Positions 8,020 through 17,038 of a DNA stretch of 64,000 bases are shown in pieces. The position numbers and the translations under genes were made by a program. The DNA is taken from NCBI RefSeq assembly GCF_000622405.1, contig NZ_JASF01000005.1, positions 3,100,001 through 3,164,000 on the forward strand. Direction: 5' to 3'. The notes beneath the pieces are model-generated. The model saw only the letters and a program-made list of their open reading frames with translations, was not told the origin of the DNA and did not search any database. Position 1 is the stretch's first letter; the number at the start of each line of letters is the position of its first letter. The DNA comes from Sulfitobacter donghicola DSW-25 = KCTC 12864 = JCM 14565 (GTDB taxonomy: Bacteria; Pseudomonadota; Alphaproteobacteria; Rhodobacterales; Rhodobacteraceae).

Positions 8020-8501
8020 CGCGAACCATCCGCCTGCAATAGCCCCGCAGCCCAGAACCAGCCAAAAACGGCGATCCAGATGAACCCGACAACCTCTAAC
8101 TGGATGCCAGGTCCGATGAAACCAGCCGTCAGCCCCATCAACAACATCACTGGCGTGGAGGCCAGCAAGGCCCAGATCAACGTAAAGCGAATTTCAAATC
8201 CAGACACTTTGCGCTGCGCGATGCGCGCAAGCAGCCAAATGATCATTGAAAACCCATAGATCAGGATCGGCATGATAAAGATGTATAAGAACGCGCTCCA
8301 ATACAACCTCGCGGTCAAAGGGATATCGGGGTCCAGCTCGGCTTCGCGTGCCTGAAAGGGGGCTGATGCGACAAACATCAACACCCCTGTGATCAGCAAA
8401 AACAATAGCGCGCGCACCTCGTTGCGCCCCTGCCCCAAGAACCGCGCCACAACGCGGCCCGGTCCTTTGTAGGTAGAAACGATGTCTTGTGTCAGCGCCA
8501 T
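8016..8501 (-). CDS. Yip1-like membrane protein in the suf operon (2)
   Basis: A 161-residue membrane protein with four hydrophobic segments (VRALLFLLITGVLMFVASA, WSAFLYIFIMPILIYGFSMI, LLASTPVMLLMGLTAGFIG and a C-terminal VVGFIWIAVFGWFWAAG). A soluble N-terminus (MALTQDIVSTYKGPGRVV) precedes them. It starts 1 bp after sufD and overlaps the next Yip1-like gene by 4 bp. The two proteins look distantly related to each other and may form one complex. Function unknown. Confidence 0.68.
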   Translation of the reverse strand: MALTQDIVSTYKGPGRVVARFLGQGRNEVRALLFLLITGVLMFVASAPFQAREAELDPDIPLTARLYWSAFLYIFIMPILIYGFSMIIWLLARIAQRKVSGFEIRFTLIWALLASTPVMLLMGLTAGFIGPGIQLEVVGFIWIAVFGWFWAAGLLQADGSR

Positions 8502-8502
8502 C

Positions 8503-9783
8503 TTAGCTGCGGTGCCGCAATAGCCATGCGCCCAGACGGGCAGTCATATCTTCGCGCAGCTCTTCGTGGTCGATTTCATCAACCGCTTCAGCCAAAAAGG
8601 CGAGCGTCAGCAGATCGGTTGCTTCGTTTTCCGGCACACCGCGAGAGCGCAGGTAGAACAAAGCATCCTCATCAATCGCGCCAGAGGTCGAACCATGGCT
8701 ACAGGCCACATCATCGGCATAGATTTCCAGCTCGGGCTTGGCCAAGAATTGGCTGTCGCCGTCCAACAGCAAGGATTGGCTGATCTGATAACCGTCCGTT
8801 TTCTGTGCGTCTTCTTTCACAAGGATCTTGCCTTGGAAAACGCCCGTTGCGCCGTTGCGCAGAACTTTTTTGAAAACCTGACGGCTTTGGCAGTTTACTG
8901 CGTCATGGGTGATGAACACCGTGTCATCATGATGAAAATCACCATCCCCGACACAGGCGCCTGCCACATGGGCAATCGCATCATCGCCTGTCAGCTCGAT
9001 CACACAGTCATTGCGCGTCAGCACGCCATTCACGGTCATGGTGAAGGAGCGGAAGGCAGATTCAGTTCCCAGACGGGTAAAGATATGCGTCGCCGCGCGG
9101 CGTTCGTGGTCACGCCCTTGGGCGCGGATATGGTGGAAGGATGCGTTATCAGCAACTTCCACTTCCATCACTTTGTTGAACCGTGCCGCCGCTGGCCCGT
9201 TTTCCAGCAATGTCATCTCGGCACCCGCATCCAGCTTGATGCAATGATGCAAGATCACATCGGAACTATCTGATTTGTATTGGTAAACCAGATTTACAGG
9301 CTTGCTCACTTTACCTGTCACATGGATCAGGATGCCATCAGTGGCAAAGGCTGTGTTCAGAGCAGCAAGAGGACGTTCGACTGGCGTTTGGCCATTTGTT
9401 TCGAGCACACCATAAAGGCCTTTGGCCCAGTGCAAGTCGCTGTCAGCGGCTGCAAGGCGCTCAATGGTCAGGCCCTCAAGGCTCAGATCATCCGAAGCGG
9501 CCGCGTCAAAAACGCCGTCAACAAAGACAATCCGCAAGCGGTCAACCGCATCGAACATCGGTTCTTCGTCAGTCTCCAGAACCGTTGCCTTTGGTGCCCC
9601 TACTTGGGTCAACGTATCAGGACGGGTGTATTTCCAATACTCGTCACGCCGTTGTGGCAGGCCCATCGCACGCAAACGACCCAGCGCGTCATGGCGCGCA
9701 TCAGCCGCCCACGTCGCTGCGGGCATGGTCAGCGAGGCAATCATATCCTCGGTCGGGTTAGATTTTACAGCTGCATCCGACAT
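8503..9783 (-). CDS. sufD: Fe-S cluster assembly protein SufD
   Basis: A 426-residue SufB/SufD-family scaffold subunit that pairs with SufB and the ATPase SufC. The N-terminal helical part contains the family signature GLPQRRDEYWKYTRPDTLTQ, the middle is a beta-helix, and the C-terminus has VACSHGSTSGAIDEDALFYL and SRGVPENEATDLLTLAFLAE. The histidine of the SHGSTSG segment corresponds to the conserved SufD histidine implicated in cluster building. The start overlaps the sufC stop by one base. Confidence 0.93.
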   Translation of the reverse strand: MSDAAVKSNPTEDMIASLTMPAATWAADARHDALGRLRAMGLPQRRDEYWKYTRPDTLTQVGAPKATVLETDEEPMFDAVDRLRIVFVDGVFDAAASDDLSLEGLTIERLAAADSDLHWAKGLYGVLETNGQTPVERPLAALNTAFATDGILIHVTGKVSKPVNLVYQYKSDSSDVILHHCIKLDAGAEMTLLENGPAAARFNKVMEVEVADNASFHHIRAQGRDHERRAATHIFTRLGTESAFRSFTMTVNGVLTRNDCVIELTGDDAIAHVAGACVGDGDFHHDDTVFITHDAVNCQSRQVFKKVLRNGATGVFQGKILVKEDAQKTDGYQISQSLLLDGDSQFLAKPELEIYADDVACSHGSTSGAIDEDALFYLRSRGVPENEATDLLTLAFLAEAVDEIDHEELREDMTARLGAWLLRHRS

Positions 9784-10538
9784 TACGCTACCTCGGCAAG
9801 GATATCTGCATAGCCGTTGTTTTCAACTTCCAACGCCAGCTCAGGCCCGCCAGTTTTAACAATACGGCCATTGGCCATGATGTGAACAACGTCTGGTTTG
9901 ATGTGGTCCAACAGGCGCTGATAGTGCGTGATAACCAAGAAACCGCGGCCCTCGGTGCGCAGCGCGTTAACGCCCTCAGCTACCAGTTTCATCGCATCAA
10001 CGTCCAGACCGGAGTCTGTTTCATCGAGGATGCACATCTTTGGCTCCAGCATCGCCATTTGCAGGATTTCGTTGCGCTTTTTCTCACCGCCAGAGAAGCC
10101 CATGTTTACAGGCCGCTTTAGCATATCCGCGTCGATTTTCAGCTCTTTGGCTTTGGCGCGCACGACCTTCAGGAACTCGGCCGCAGACATCTCTTCTTCG
10201 CCGCGTGCCTTGCGCTGCGCGTTTACGGCTGTGCGCAGGAAGGTCATGTTACCAACGCCTGGAATTTCAACAGGGTATTGGAACGCAAGGAACAGGCCAG
10301 CGGCGGCGCGCTCTTCTGGTTCCATATCCAGCAGATCAATGTCTTCCAACGTGGCGGATCCACCCGTCACTTCATAGCCGTCTTTACCAGACAGAACATA
10401 TGACAAGGTAGATTTACCCGAGCCGTTAGGCCCCATAATCGCGTGCACTTTGCCCGCTTCTACTTCCAGATCAACACCCTTGAGGATCTGTTTATCTTCG
10501 TCTTCCAACTTAACCTGTAGGTTCTTAATGCTCAGCAT
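9783..10538 (-). CDS. sufC: Fe-S cluster assembly ATPase SufC
   Basis: ABC-type ATPase of the SufBCD scaffold, 251 residues. Walker A is GPNGSGKST, followed by the Q-loop FQYPVEIPGVGNMTFLR, the SufC-type signature FSGGEKKRNEILQMAMLEP and the Walker B region MCILDETDSGLDVDAM, with the H-loop in FLVITHYQRLL. It lies 56 bp downstream of the pyruvyltransferase-like gene, the largest gap inside the operon, so it may have its own ribosome entry or a weak promoter. AGGAGCATTCAC precedes the ATG. Confidence 0.95.
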   Translation of the reverse strand: MLSIKNLQVKLEDEDKQILKGVDLEVEAGKVHAIMGPNGSGKSTLSYVLSGKDGYEVTGGSATLEDIDLLDMEPEERAAAGLFLAFQYPVEIPGVGNMTFLRTAVNAQRKARGEEEMSAAEFLKVVRAKAKELKIDADMLKRPVNMGFSGGEKKRNEILQMAMLEPKMCILDETDSGLDVDAMKLVAEGVNALRTEGRGFLVITHYQRLLDHIKPDVVHIMANGRIVKTGGPELALEVENNGYADILAEVA

Positions 10539-10594
10539 GTGAATGCTCCTTTATATTCTATTTCAGCGCTTGGCGCCTGTGATGTGTCTGGCCT

Positions 10595-11395
10595 TCAGGC
10601 CGTTGATTTCAGCCGCGCAGGAAAGCTCTCGTGCAGAGCTTGCTGGGCGGCGGTTATGTCGTCGCTGTAGGCGATCGCAGTGGGCTTTGTGGATTTAACC
10701 TCTGCCAAAGTAATCGGGGTCTTCATGTCGTTGCGCCCAACCGAGGCCGCATAATCGTGGTATTTCAGCCAACTCTGGCCTTTTGGCTCGATCCATGTGT
10801 TCGACACGCCATAAGCATCTGCGATGATCAAACCATGCAACGAAGACGCAAAAACATGCGCGCAAGACGCGATTTGAAGGCAAACCTCTTTTTCGTCATG
10901 GCGTGGATCAATCAGCAAGAAAGCAGGATCAGATGCGACCAAGGCAAGCAGATCAGGATCATCCATCAGCGAATAATGCGGAACGATGCCGATCCTGTCT
11001 TGGCGCGCACCCATAAACGGCAGAACTTCGTTAATCAGCAACCCCGGATCGCCATAGGTTTTCATTTCGCGCTTTAACAACGCTGCCGTAATAGGCCCGC
11101 GCACCAAAGCCAGTTCGACATTGTCGAGAAAATCATGGCCAAAGATCGGGTTCAGCAATCCTGTCCCCCAAACGCACAGTTTTTCACCCTTTTCGCGGGG
11201 CTCTTTCTGGGTCCGTTTCACGACCTGCAACATGGACCCGATCGCAAACAAATCCGCACGGCGCGGCCCGATATGCTCAACCGGACGCCCAGCCATATAG
11301 CCCACGATCAACGGGTTGATCGCATCACCAAAGTTTGGCTCGGCCTTCCACCAGTGCAATCGCAGGGGGGATTTATTTAGGGTTGTCTCACTCAT
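10595..11395 (-). CDS. Polysaccharide pyruvyl transferase-family protein
   Basis: A 266-residue protein of the pyruvyl-transferase (CsaB/WcaK-like) family, which adds ketal-pyruvate to surface sugars. Typical features are LRLHWWKAEPNFGDAINPLI at the N-terminus, FAIGSMLQVV, VWGTGLLNP, the central VRGPITAALLKR with YGDPGLLI, and the C-terminal ASSLHGLIIADAYGVSNTW. It sits between sufB and sufC and overlaps the upstream secreted-protein gene by 4 bp. Nothing links it to cluster assembly biochemically; it could be an exopolysaccharide gene captured by the operon. Confidence 0.85.
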   Translation of the reverse strand: MSETTLNKSPLRLHWWKAEPNFGDAINPLIVGYMAGRPVEHIGPRRADLFAIGSMLQVVKRTQKEPREKGEKLCVWGTGLLNPIFGHDFLDNVELALVRGPITAALLKREMKTYGDPGLLINEVLPFMGARQDRIGIVPHYSLMDDPDLLALVASDPAFLLIDPRHDEKEVCLQIASCAHVFASSLHGLIIADAYGVSNTWIEPKGQSWLKYHDYAASVGRNDMKTPITLAEVKSTKPTAIAYSDDITAAQQALHESFPARLKSTA

Positions 11396-11910
11396 CCCGT
11401 AAAAGGCCGCCCGTCTTTATAAAAAGGTTTCACTTCGCGTGCTGCGCGGTTTCGTGCCTTTTGAACCAATGGCGCAAGGTTTCTAAACATGCTGTCGAAC
11501 AGTAACTTACACCGCATGTTGATTGCGCCAGTGCATAGTTTTTTGTCCCTCTCAGCCTGAGGCAAAGCGTTGAATTCGGCCATCGCAGCCCTCAACCCGC
11601 CGCGACCAGCATAGGCGTTTTCGATGTGGGTCAATGTACCACGACGAATTGGCCCCAAACTTTTGGGCACGATTTGATTGAAGTGTTTGTTTACGGCCTT
11701 ACAGGCGGCTGGCGTCATGGCCGCACCGCAATTGAAACGCCCAAGGTTGCGGGCAACCTCAATCACAGCAGGTTTGAATTGTGCCGCATCGCTATAGCCA
11801 AAGGCTTTGCTGATCTGCTGCTTGGACACATTCTGCGCCCCGGCCACGGATGCTCCGGCCAAGGACACCGCCAAAGAAACAGCCCCAATATGAACCCAAC
11901 GAGAAATCAT
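11392..11910 (-). CDS. Secreted protein of unknown function in the suf operon
   Basis: A 172-residue protein with a signal peptide (MISRWVHIGAVSLAVSLAGA, cleavage likely after VAGA). The mature part is helical and basic, with four cysteines in CGAAMTPAACKAV and LCTGAINMRCKLL that may form two disulfides in the periplasm. It overlaps both neighbours by 4 bp. I do not recognise the family. Its translational coupling to sufB on one side and to the pyruvyltransferase gene on the other is the main clue, and the three genes may work together at the envelope. Confidence 0.65.
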   Translation of the reverse strand: MISRWVHIGAVSLAVSLAGASVAGAQNVSKQQISKAFGYSDAAQFKPAVIEVARNLGRFNCGAAMTPAACKAVNKHFNQIVPKSLGPIRRGTLTHIENAYAGRGGLRAAMAEFNALPQAERDKKLCTGAINMRCKLLFDSMFRNLAPLVQKARNRAAREVKPFYKDGRPFTG

Positions 11911-12092
11911 GAGCTACGCCCTTTGAACCAACGAATAACCAGCCCAATGAGAAAATACAAAACGCCAAACACGGCAGCAGACATCGCAGCCTCGGGCCAG
12001 CCCTGACCTTCGTCAATGCCAAACCCCAAGCCCCAACTGACCGAGAAATAGATCAGTATGGCGATGCCTGTTTCGCGAAGGAGCTTTTGCAT
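11907..12092 (-). CDS. Small membrane protein downstream of sufB
   Basis: A 61-residue protein with two hydrophobic segments (GIAILIYFSVSWGLGFGID and AAVFGVLYFLIGLVIRWF) ending in a basic tail KGRSS. Its start shares one base with the sufB stop and its end overlaps the next gene by 4 bp, which argues that it is translated. No family is recognised. Confidence 0.6.
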   Translation of the reverse strand: MQKLLRETGIAILIYFSVSWGLGFGIDEGQGWPEAAMSAAVFGVLYFLIGLVIRWFKGRSS

Positions 12093-13612
12093 CAGCCCAC
12101 AGACCCTTCCAGCGAGATCGCAACAAGCGCCTGTGCTTCCATAGCGAACTCCATCGGCAGCGCCTGAAGCACGTCTTTGCAGAAGCCGTTAACGACCAAG
12201 GCGACCGCCTCTTCTTCGTCCATCCCGCGCGAGCGGCAATAGAACAGCTGATCGTCGTCTACCTTGGATGTCGTCGCTTCATGCTCGACCCGTGACGAGT
12301 TATTCTTCACCTCGATATAAGGCACGGTGTGCGCCCCGCATTTATCGCCGATCAGCAGGCTGTCACACTGGGTGTAGTTGCGGCTGTCTTTGGCTTTTGG
12401 GTGCATGGACACAAGGCCACGGTAGGTGTTTTGCGCCTTACCTGCGCTGATGCCTTTGGACACGATCCGAGACTTGGTGTTTTTGCCAAGGTGAACCATT
12501 TTGGTCCCCGTATCCGCCTGCTGCATGTTGTTTGCAATCGCGATCGAGTAGAATTCACCCTGACTGTCGTTGCCACGCAGGATGCAGGACGGGTATTTCC
12601 ACGTCACGGCGGAACCTGTCTCGACCTGAGTCCACATGATCTTGGCGCGGTCACCACGGCAATCGGCGCGTTTGGTCACAAAGTTATAGATGCCGCCCTT
12701 GCCGTTCTCATCACCAGGGTACCAGTTTTGAACGGTCGAGTATTTTACTTCGGCGTCTTCTTCGATGATGATCTCGACCACGGCCGCGTGCAGCTGGCTT
12801 TCGTCGCGCTGAGGGGCTGTACAGCCCTCAAGGTAGCTCACGTAGGAGCCTTTGTCGGCGATGATCAACGTGCGTTCGAACTGGCCTGTGTTTTCCGCAT
12901 TGATACGGAAATAAGTGGACAGCTCCATCGGGCAGCGCACACCTGGTGGGACGTAAACAAACGAGCCATCCGAAAACACAGCCGAGTTCAGCGTGGCGTA
13001 AAAGTTATCCTGAACAGGCACAACAGTGCCGAGGTATTTCTTGACCAACTCAGGGTGATCCTTGATCGCCTCGGAGATCGAGCAGAAGATAACGCCCGCC
13101 TTTTTCAGCTCGTCCTGAAAGGTGGTGCCGACAGAAACACTGTCAAACACCGCATCAACCGCAACCTTGCGCGGCTCGTCCGACATGTTTTCAGCGCCTT
13201 CAACACCTGCAAGGATCGCCTGTTCTTTCAACGGGATGCCCAGCTTTTTGTAGGTTTCCAGCAGCTTTGGGTCTACCTCATCCAGCGACTTTGGCTTGAC
13301 GGCCATGCTTTTGGGGCGGGCATAGTAATATTGCTCCTGAAAGTTGATTTCAGGATAATCCACCATCGCCCAGTCAGGCTCGCGCATTTTGGTCCAGCGG
13401 TCATAGGCGCCCAAACGCCACTCGGTCATCCACTCTGGCTCGTCGTTTTTGGACGAGATCAGCTTGACGATGTCCTCGTCCAACCCCAGCGGCGCATAGT
13501 CCATTTCGATGTCTGTCGACCAGCCGTATTTATAGGCGCCGCCAACTTCACGAACGGCATCTACTGTTTCCTGATCAACGCCGTCTTTTACAATTGTATT
13601 ATCCACGCTCAT
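12092..13612 (-). CDS. sufB: Fe-S cluster assembly protein SufB
   Basis: Scaffold subunit of SufBCD, 506 residues from the ATG at 13612, which has AGAGGAAT just upstream; the open frame extends to 13759 but that part overlaps the upstream desulfurase gene. Motifs are [100 protein letters not shown] and the C-terminal [20 protein letters not shown]. The conserved cysteine of the SYLEGCTAP segment is present. In most suf operons sufC follows directly; here three unrelated genes intervene. Confidence 0.95.
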   Translation of the reverse strand: MSVDNTIVKDGVDQETVDAVREVGGAYKYGWSTDIEMDYAPLGLDEDIVKLISSKNDEPEWMTEWRLGAYDRWTKMREPDWAMVDYPEINFQEQYYYARPKSMAVKPKSLDEVDPKLLETYKKLGIPLKEQAILAGVEGAENMSDEPRKVAVDAVFDSVSVGTTFQDELKKAGVIFCSISEAIKDHPELVKKYLGTVVPVQDNFYATLNSAVFSDGSFVYVPPGVRCPMELSTYFRINAENTGQFERTLIIADKGSYVSYLEGCTAPQRDESQLHAAVVEIIIEEDAEVKYSTVQNWYPGDENGKGGIYNFVTKRADCRGDRAKIMWTQVETGSAVTWKYPSCILRGNDSQGEFYSIAIANNMQQADTGTKMVHLGKNTKSRIVSKGISAGKAQNTYRGLVSMHPKAKDSRNYTQCDSLLIGDKCGAHTVPYIEVKNNSSRVEHEATTSKVDDDQLFYCRSRGMDEEEAVALVVNGFCKDVLQALPMEFAMEAQALVAISLEGSVG

Positions 13613-13631
13613 ATTCCTCTCACGTCTGGCA

Positions 13632-14729
13632 TTACGCCGCTCGCATCTGATGTTTCTCGAATTTTGCTGCCCAAGCCTCGGCAAAGCGCAACACATCGTT
13701 TTCTGTTGTCTCAAGGCCAATCGACACGCGAATTGCGCAGGCGGCCTCGGTTTCGTCATATCCCATGGCCTGCAATACCTTGCTGGCCTTTACTTTGCCG
13801 CTAGAACAAGCCGATCCAGCGGAAACCGCAAATCCAGCCAGATCCATTTGCATCACTTGCGTTTCGCCCTTCCATCCTGGCGTTACGAAACAGGATGTGT
13901 TCGGCAGGCGCTGAACACCTTTCCCGACAAAAATAGTCTGTTGAGCAGCAGCTTCAATAGCCTTTTCTAGAATGTTTCTAATTTCTGCAACATCATTCCA
14001 CTTCCCCGCAGTTACATCCGCGCCAGCGGCCGCCGCAGCGGCCCCGAAACCGGCAATTCCGATCAGGTTTTCAGTGCCTGAACGGCGGTTCATTTCTTGC
14101 CCGCCGCCACGCAACATGGGGATCGGGTCTTCGGCGGTGAAGTTGATCAAGGCCCCAACACCCTTTGGGCCACCGATCTTATGGGCGGATAGGATCGCAT
14201 AAGAGGGCGTGATGTCTTCGTATTGCACCGGTGCCTTCCCAGCCAACTGCGTTATGTCACAAATCGTCGAGTACCCTTCGCCGCTGCCAGCAACACAGGC
14301 ATTATCCCGTAAAACACCTGTTTCACTATTGGCCGCTGAAATCGCAACCAGCCCTGCCTGCACCAGCCCCGCTTCGCTGCTTTGAGGTTCGCCAGCGCGG
14401 TTATGAAGACACGGCAGCGCAAGCTCACTCCAATCCCCCAGACAATCATGTTCTGTGGGGAGCGCCGCAAAAACACCGCCATGGCGGGATTTCTGTGCAA
14501 CAGCCAGCGCTGCCGCCTCTGTGGCACTGGAGGTAAAGATCACCTGCTGCGGCTTGCAACCAACCAGCTCGGCCACCTGTGCGCGGCCCCGTTCAATAAT
14601 CATCTTGGCCGCCCGCCCTTCGGCATGGACCGAAGACGGGTTTCCGATGACATCCATTGCATCCATCATCGCGCGACGTGCCTCGGCGCGCAGCGGTGTG
14701 GTTGCATTATGATCCAAATAGGTTCGCAT
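13632..14729 (-). CDS. Cysteine desulfurase (class I, NifS/IscS-like)
   Basis: A second cysteine desulfurase, 365 residues, of the IscS/NifS type. N-terminal [18 protein letters not shown] and [11 protein letters not shown] are followed by the PLP-lysine region [16 protein letters not shown], the segment [15 protein letters not shown] and the active-site cysteine in [19 protein letters not shown]. It lies between iscR and sufB, 19 bp upstream of sufB. The same operon ends with a class II enzyme (sufS). No IscU scaffold is nearby, so it probably feeds SufB or transfers sulfur elsewhere. The middle region is shorter and more divergent than classic IscS, so I leave the symbol blank. Confidence 0.88.
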   Translation of the reverse strand: MRTYLDHNATTPLRAEARRAMMDAMDVIGNPSSVHAEGRAAKMIIERGRAQVAELVGCKPQQVIFTSSATEAAALAVAQKSRHGGVFAALPTEHDCLGDWSELALPCLHNRAGEPQSSEAGLVQAGLVAISAANSETGVLRDNACVAGSGEGYSTICDITQLAGKAPVQYEDITPSYAILSAHKIGGPKGVGALINFTAEDPIPMLRGGGQEMNRRSGTENLIGIAGFGAAAAAAGADVTAGKWNDVAEIRNILEKAIEAAAQQTIFVGKGVQRLPNTSCFVTPGWKGETQVMQMDLAGFAVSAGSACSSGKVKASKVLQAMGYDETEAACAIRVSIGLETTENDVLRFAEAWAAKFEKHQMRAA

Positions 14730-14760
14730 CAGGAGGCTTCTTTAATTCCGCAATCAGAGG

Positions 14761-15219
14761 TTATTCATCAACAACGTCAAAGAGGTGTGGCACAGCAGGA
14801 CAAGGTGACATTTGGTTTTCCACCACATCCGACAGACGCGTTTGATGTAGGAAAACATAGACATTCGCACTAAGCCCCTGCCAAAGGCGATTTGTCAGGG
14901 ATTGCGCGCGGCTACCCGATGCGCCGCCAGATGCACCTGCCCCTTTGTGCATCGCATCAACGGTTTCATCTACAGCGCCCAGAATATCAACAACCCGAAT
15001 ATCCGATGCAGGACGCGCAAGGCGATACCCGCCGCCCGGCCCCCGCACTGACGAGACCAGCTCGGCCCGGCGCAGTTTGACAAACAGCTGCTCTAGATAG
15101 GGCAGAGAAATCTGCTGCCGATCCGCGATATCCCCCAGAGAAACAAGCGCATCTGCAGGTTGCAGGGCGATATCAGCCAACGCGACCATCGCATAGCGGC
15201 CTTTTGTCGATAATTTCAT
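14761..15219 (-). CDS. iscR: Rrf2-family regulator IscR lacking the cluster cysteines
   Basis: A 152-residue Rrf2-family regulator that begins MKLSTKGRYAMVALADIALQ and has the winged-helix signature ISLPYLEQLFVKLRRAELV and SSVRGPGGGYRLARP. Position at the head of the suf operon identifies it as IscR. The [2Fe-2S]-binding loop that in E. coli IscR holds three cysteines is here about residues 90-105 (GAGASGGASGSRAQS) and contains none; the only cysteine is Cys140 in MSPCPAVPHLF. As I recall, Rhodobacter sphaeroides IscR also lacks the three cysteines and binds a cluster by unusual ligation. It likely represses its own operon. Confidence 0.88.
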   Translation of the reverse strand: MKLSTKGRYAMVALADIALQPADALVSLGDIADRQQISLPYLEQLFVKLRRAELVSSVRGPGGGYRLARPASDIRVVDILGAVDETVDAMHKGAGASGGASGSRAQSLTNRLWQGLSANVYVFLHQTRLSDVVENQMSPCPAVPHLFDVVDE

Positions 15220-15312
15220 CGCTATTCCTCCACCAGATCAGGCTTTTGTTTGACGCAGGCCTCCATAATGCCTACATCCCTGAGATGCACCCGATAAAAC
15301 GGGAAACCAATA

Positions 15313-15327
15313 TTAGAACCGTTCTAA
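15313..15327 (-). promoter_or_regulatory. Irr-type (ICE) operator upstream of iscR-suf
   Basis: A perfect inverted repeat TTAGAA-CCG-TTCTAA lies 94 bp upstream of iscR and 64 bp upstream of the divergent hydrolase gene. It matches the core of the alphaproteobacterial iron control element recognised by Irr (TTTAGAA-N3-TTCTAAA) except for the outermost pair. The site would let iron or haem status control the suf operon. Confidence 0.6.
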
Positions 15328-15390
15328 GGTAGCCGAGTGAATTCGTCAAGAATGTCATCCATCCCTTTGAACCCGTAAGAGAGTACTTGC

Positions 15391-16044
15391 ATGCCCGAGG
15401 TCATTTTTCCTGGACCCGATGGTCGCCTAGAGGGCCGTTACCACCCCCAAAAAGAACGCGACGCACCGATTGCTATCGTATTGCACCCACACCCGCAATT
15501 TGGCGGCACGATGAACCATAAGGTTGTCTATAACCTGCACTATGCGTTCTACAACATGGGCTTTACCGTTCTGCGGTTTAACTTTCGCGGTGTTGGTCGC
15601 AGCCAAGGCGAGTATGATCAAGGCGTTGGCGAATTGTCTGATGCAGCCTCGGCGCTGGATTACCTGCAATCCATGAACAACAACTCCAAACACTGCTGGG
15701 TTGCCGGCTTTTCGTTTGGGGCATGGATTGGCATGCAGCTGCTGATGCGCCGCCCCGAGATCACGGGCTTTATCTCGGTCGCGCCACCGGCAAACATGTA
15801 TGACTTTAGCTTCCTTGCGCCCTGCCCTGCATCTGGTCTGGTGATCAACGGGACAGGTGACCGCGTGGCGCCGCCTGCGGATACCGTGAATTTGGTCAAC
15901 AAATTGCACGAGCAAAAGGGTATCACCATCACCCACCAAGAAGTTGAAGGCGCTGGCCACTTCTTTGAAGAGCCCCATATGGACACGTTGATCGATTCAA
16001 CAACCCAATATGTGCGTCGTCGCCTGACGGAAAACACCCGCTAA
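15391..16044 (+). CDS. Alpha/beta hydrolase
   Basis: A 217-residue small alpha/beta-hydrolase. The oxyanion region is VLHPHPQFGGTMNHKVVYNL, the nucleophile serine is in VAGFSFGAW, the acid is probably in INGTGDRVAPP, and the histidine in VEGAGHFFEEP. It resembles a dienelactone-hydrolase-like group that is common in proteobacteria without an assigned substrate. It is divergent from iscR and shares the intergenic region holding the Irr-type box. Its stop overlaps the start of the next small gene by one base. Confidence 0.85.
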   Translation: MPEVIFPGPDGRLEGRYHPQKERDAPIAIVLHPHPQFGGTMNHKVVYNLHYAFYNMGFTVLRFNFRGVGRSQGEYDQGVGELSDAASALDYLQSMNNNSKHCWVAGFSFGAWIGMQLLMRRPEITGFISVAPPANMYDFSFLAPCPASGLVINGTGDRVAPPADTVNLVNKLHEQKGITITHQEVEGAGHFFEEPHMDTLIDSTTQYVRRRLTENTR

Positions 16045-16280
16045 TGGCTGACGAAGCCGTCACAAAAATGGCCAATAAACTGGCCGAAGAGTGCCTCGCC
16101 GTTCAAAAAGAGACCGGCGAGGACCGCTTGTTCATGGAAGTTGGGGAGGTACTGGGTGCATCTTCGCAAACGCTGGAAGAAGCTTTTCTTACCGCGATCC
16201 GAACACGTATGGCGGAGCAAAAAGGCCGCCAGTTTTTGGCGAGCAAGCTGAAAAAGCACCGCGCAGACCAAAGCAGCTAA
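16044..16280 (+). CDS. Small conserved-looking protein of unknown function
   Basis: A 78-residue, mostly helical acidic/basic protein (MADEAVTKMANKLAEECLAV through FLASKLKKHRADQSS) with no membrane segment. Its start codon shares a base with the upstream hydrolase stop (TAATG), which supports expression. Family not recognised. Confidence 0.6.
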   Translation: MADEAVTKMANKLAEECLAVQKETGEDRLFMEVGEVLGASSQTLEEAFLTAIRTRMAEQKGRQFLASKLKKHRADQSS

Positions 16281-16363
16281 ATATCCTGGATCGCTGACCA
16301 AACCTAGCGATCTGAGGTCTCCCATCCTGCCTCTTACAGAGCCACAATAGGATCCGAGAGAAC

Positions 16364-16954
16364 ATGACCAAACGGCTTGAACAACAGATCGCATTTCTAA
16401 ACGAAGCGGACCGATTGAAATCAGTCATGCGCGCGACTGAACTGTGCGACAACTCCCGTTATGAAAACTCGGCCGAGCACAGCTGGCACCTGACCCTTTA
16501 TGCCCTTGTGCTGGCAGATCAGGCTGGCCCAGACGTGGACCTGAACCGCGTCATCAAAATGCTGATCCTCCACGACCTTGTAGAGATCGACGCCGGAGAT
16601 AACCCAATTTTTGGCGATCACGACACAAAGGCCATGGAAGCCCAAGAGCAATTGGCAGCAGACCGGATCTTTGGGCTTTTGCCAGACGATCTAAACCACA
16701 GTTTGCGCGAAATCTGGGAGGAGTTTGAAGCCGCTCAAACCCCAACAGCCCAATTCGCCAAGTCCCTTGATCGTTTTCAACCTCCTATGCAAAATCTGCA
16801 ATCAGGGGGCGGTAGCTGGGTTGATTTTGATGTTACAGAGCAAATGATCGCGGATCGTGTTGGCAGCAAAATCTCGATTGGTGCCCCTGCCCTTTGGGAA
16901 TTTGCACGAAACAAGATATCTGCCTTCTTTGCAGAGCACATGAGCAAGAAATAA
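16364..16954 (+). CDS. HD-domain phosphohydrolase (YfbR/HDDC2-like)
   Basis: A 196-residue HD-superfamily metal-dependent phosphohydrolase. The metal ligands are visible as NSAEHSWHLTLYALVLAD (first His), ILHDLVEIDAGD (the HD pair) and a later Asp in FAKSLDRFQPPMQN. The length and motif spacing match the 5'-deoxynucleotidase YfbR/HDDC2 group that cleaves deoxynucleoside monophosphates. The substrate is inferred from the family. It stands alone between the hydrolase pair and icd. Confidence 0.82.
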   Translation: MTKRLEQQIAFLNEADRLKSVMRATELCDNSRYENSAEHSWHLTLYALVLADQAGPDVDLNRVIKMLILHDLVEIDAGDNPIFGDHDTKAMEAQEQLAADRIFGLLPDDLNHSLREIWEEFEAAQTPTAQFAKSLDRFQPPMQNLQSGGGSWVDFDVTEQMIADRVGSKISIGAPALWEFARNKISAFFAEHMSKK

Positions 16955-17038
16955 CTGTATACCATTGTATACTTTCTTTTCACTTAACTCTTTCTGGGTT
17001 AAAACCGCCCAAACACCTCTGATGTCAAAGGAACCCAT

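Noticed and set aside
12329..13804. 491-codon plus-strand open frame
   Set aside because: It is the antisense shadow of sufB, whose protein motifs are unmistakable.
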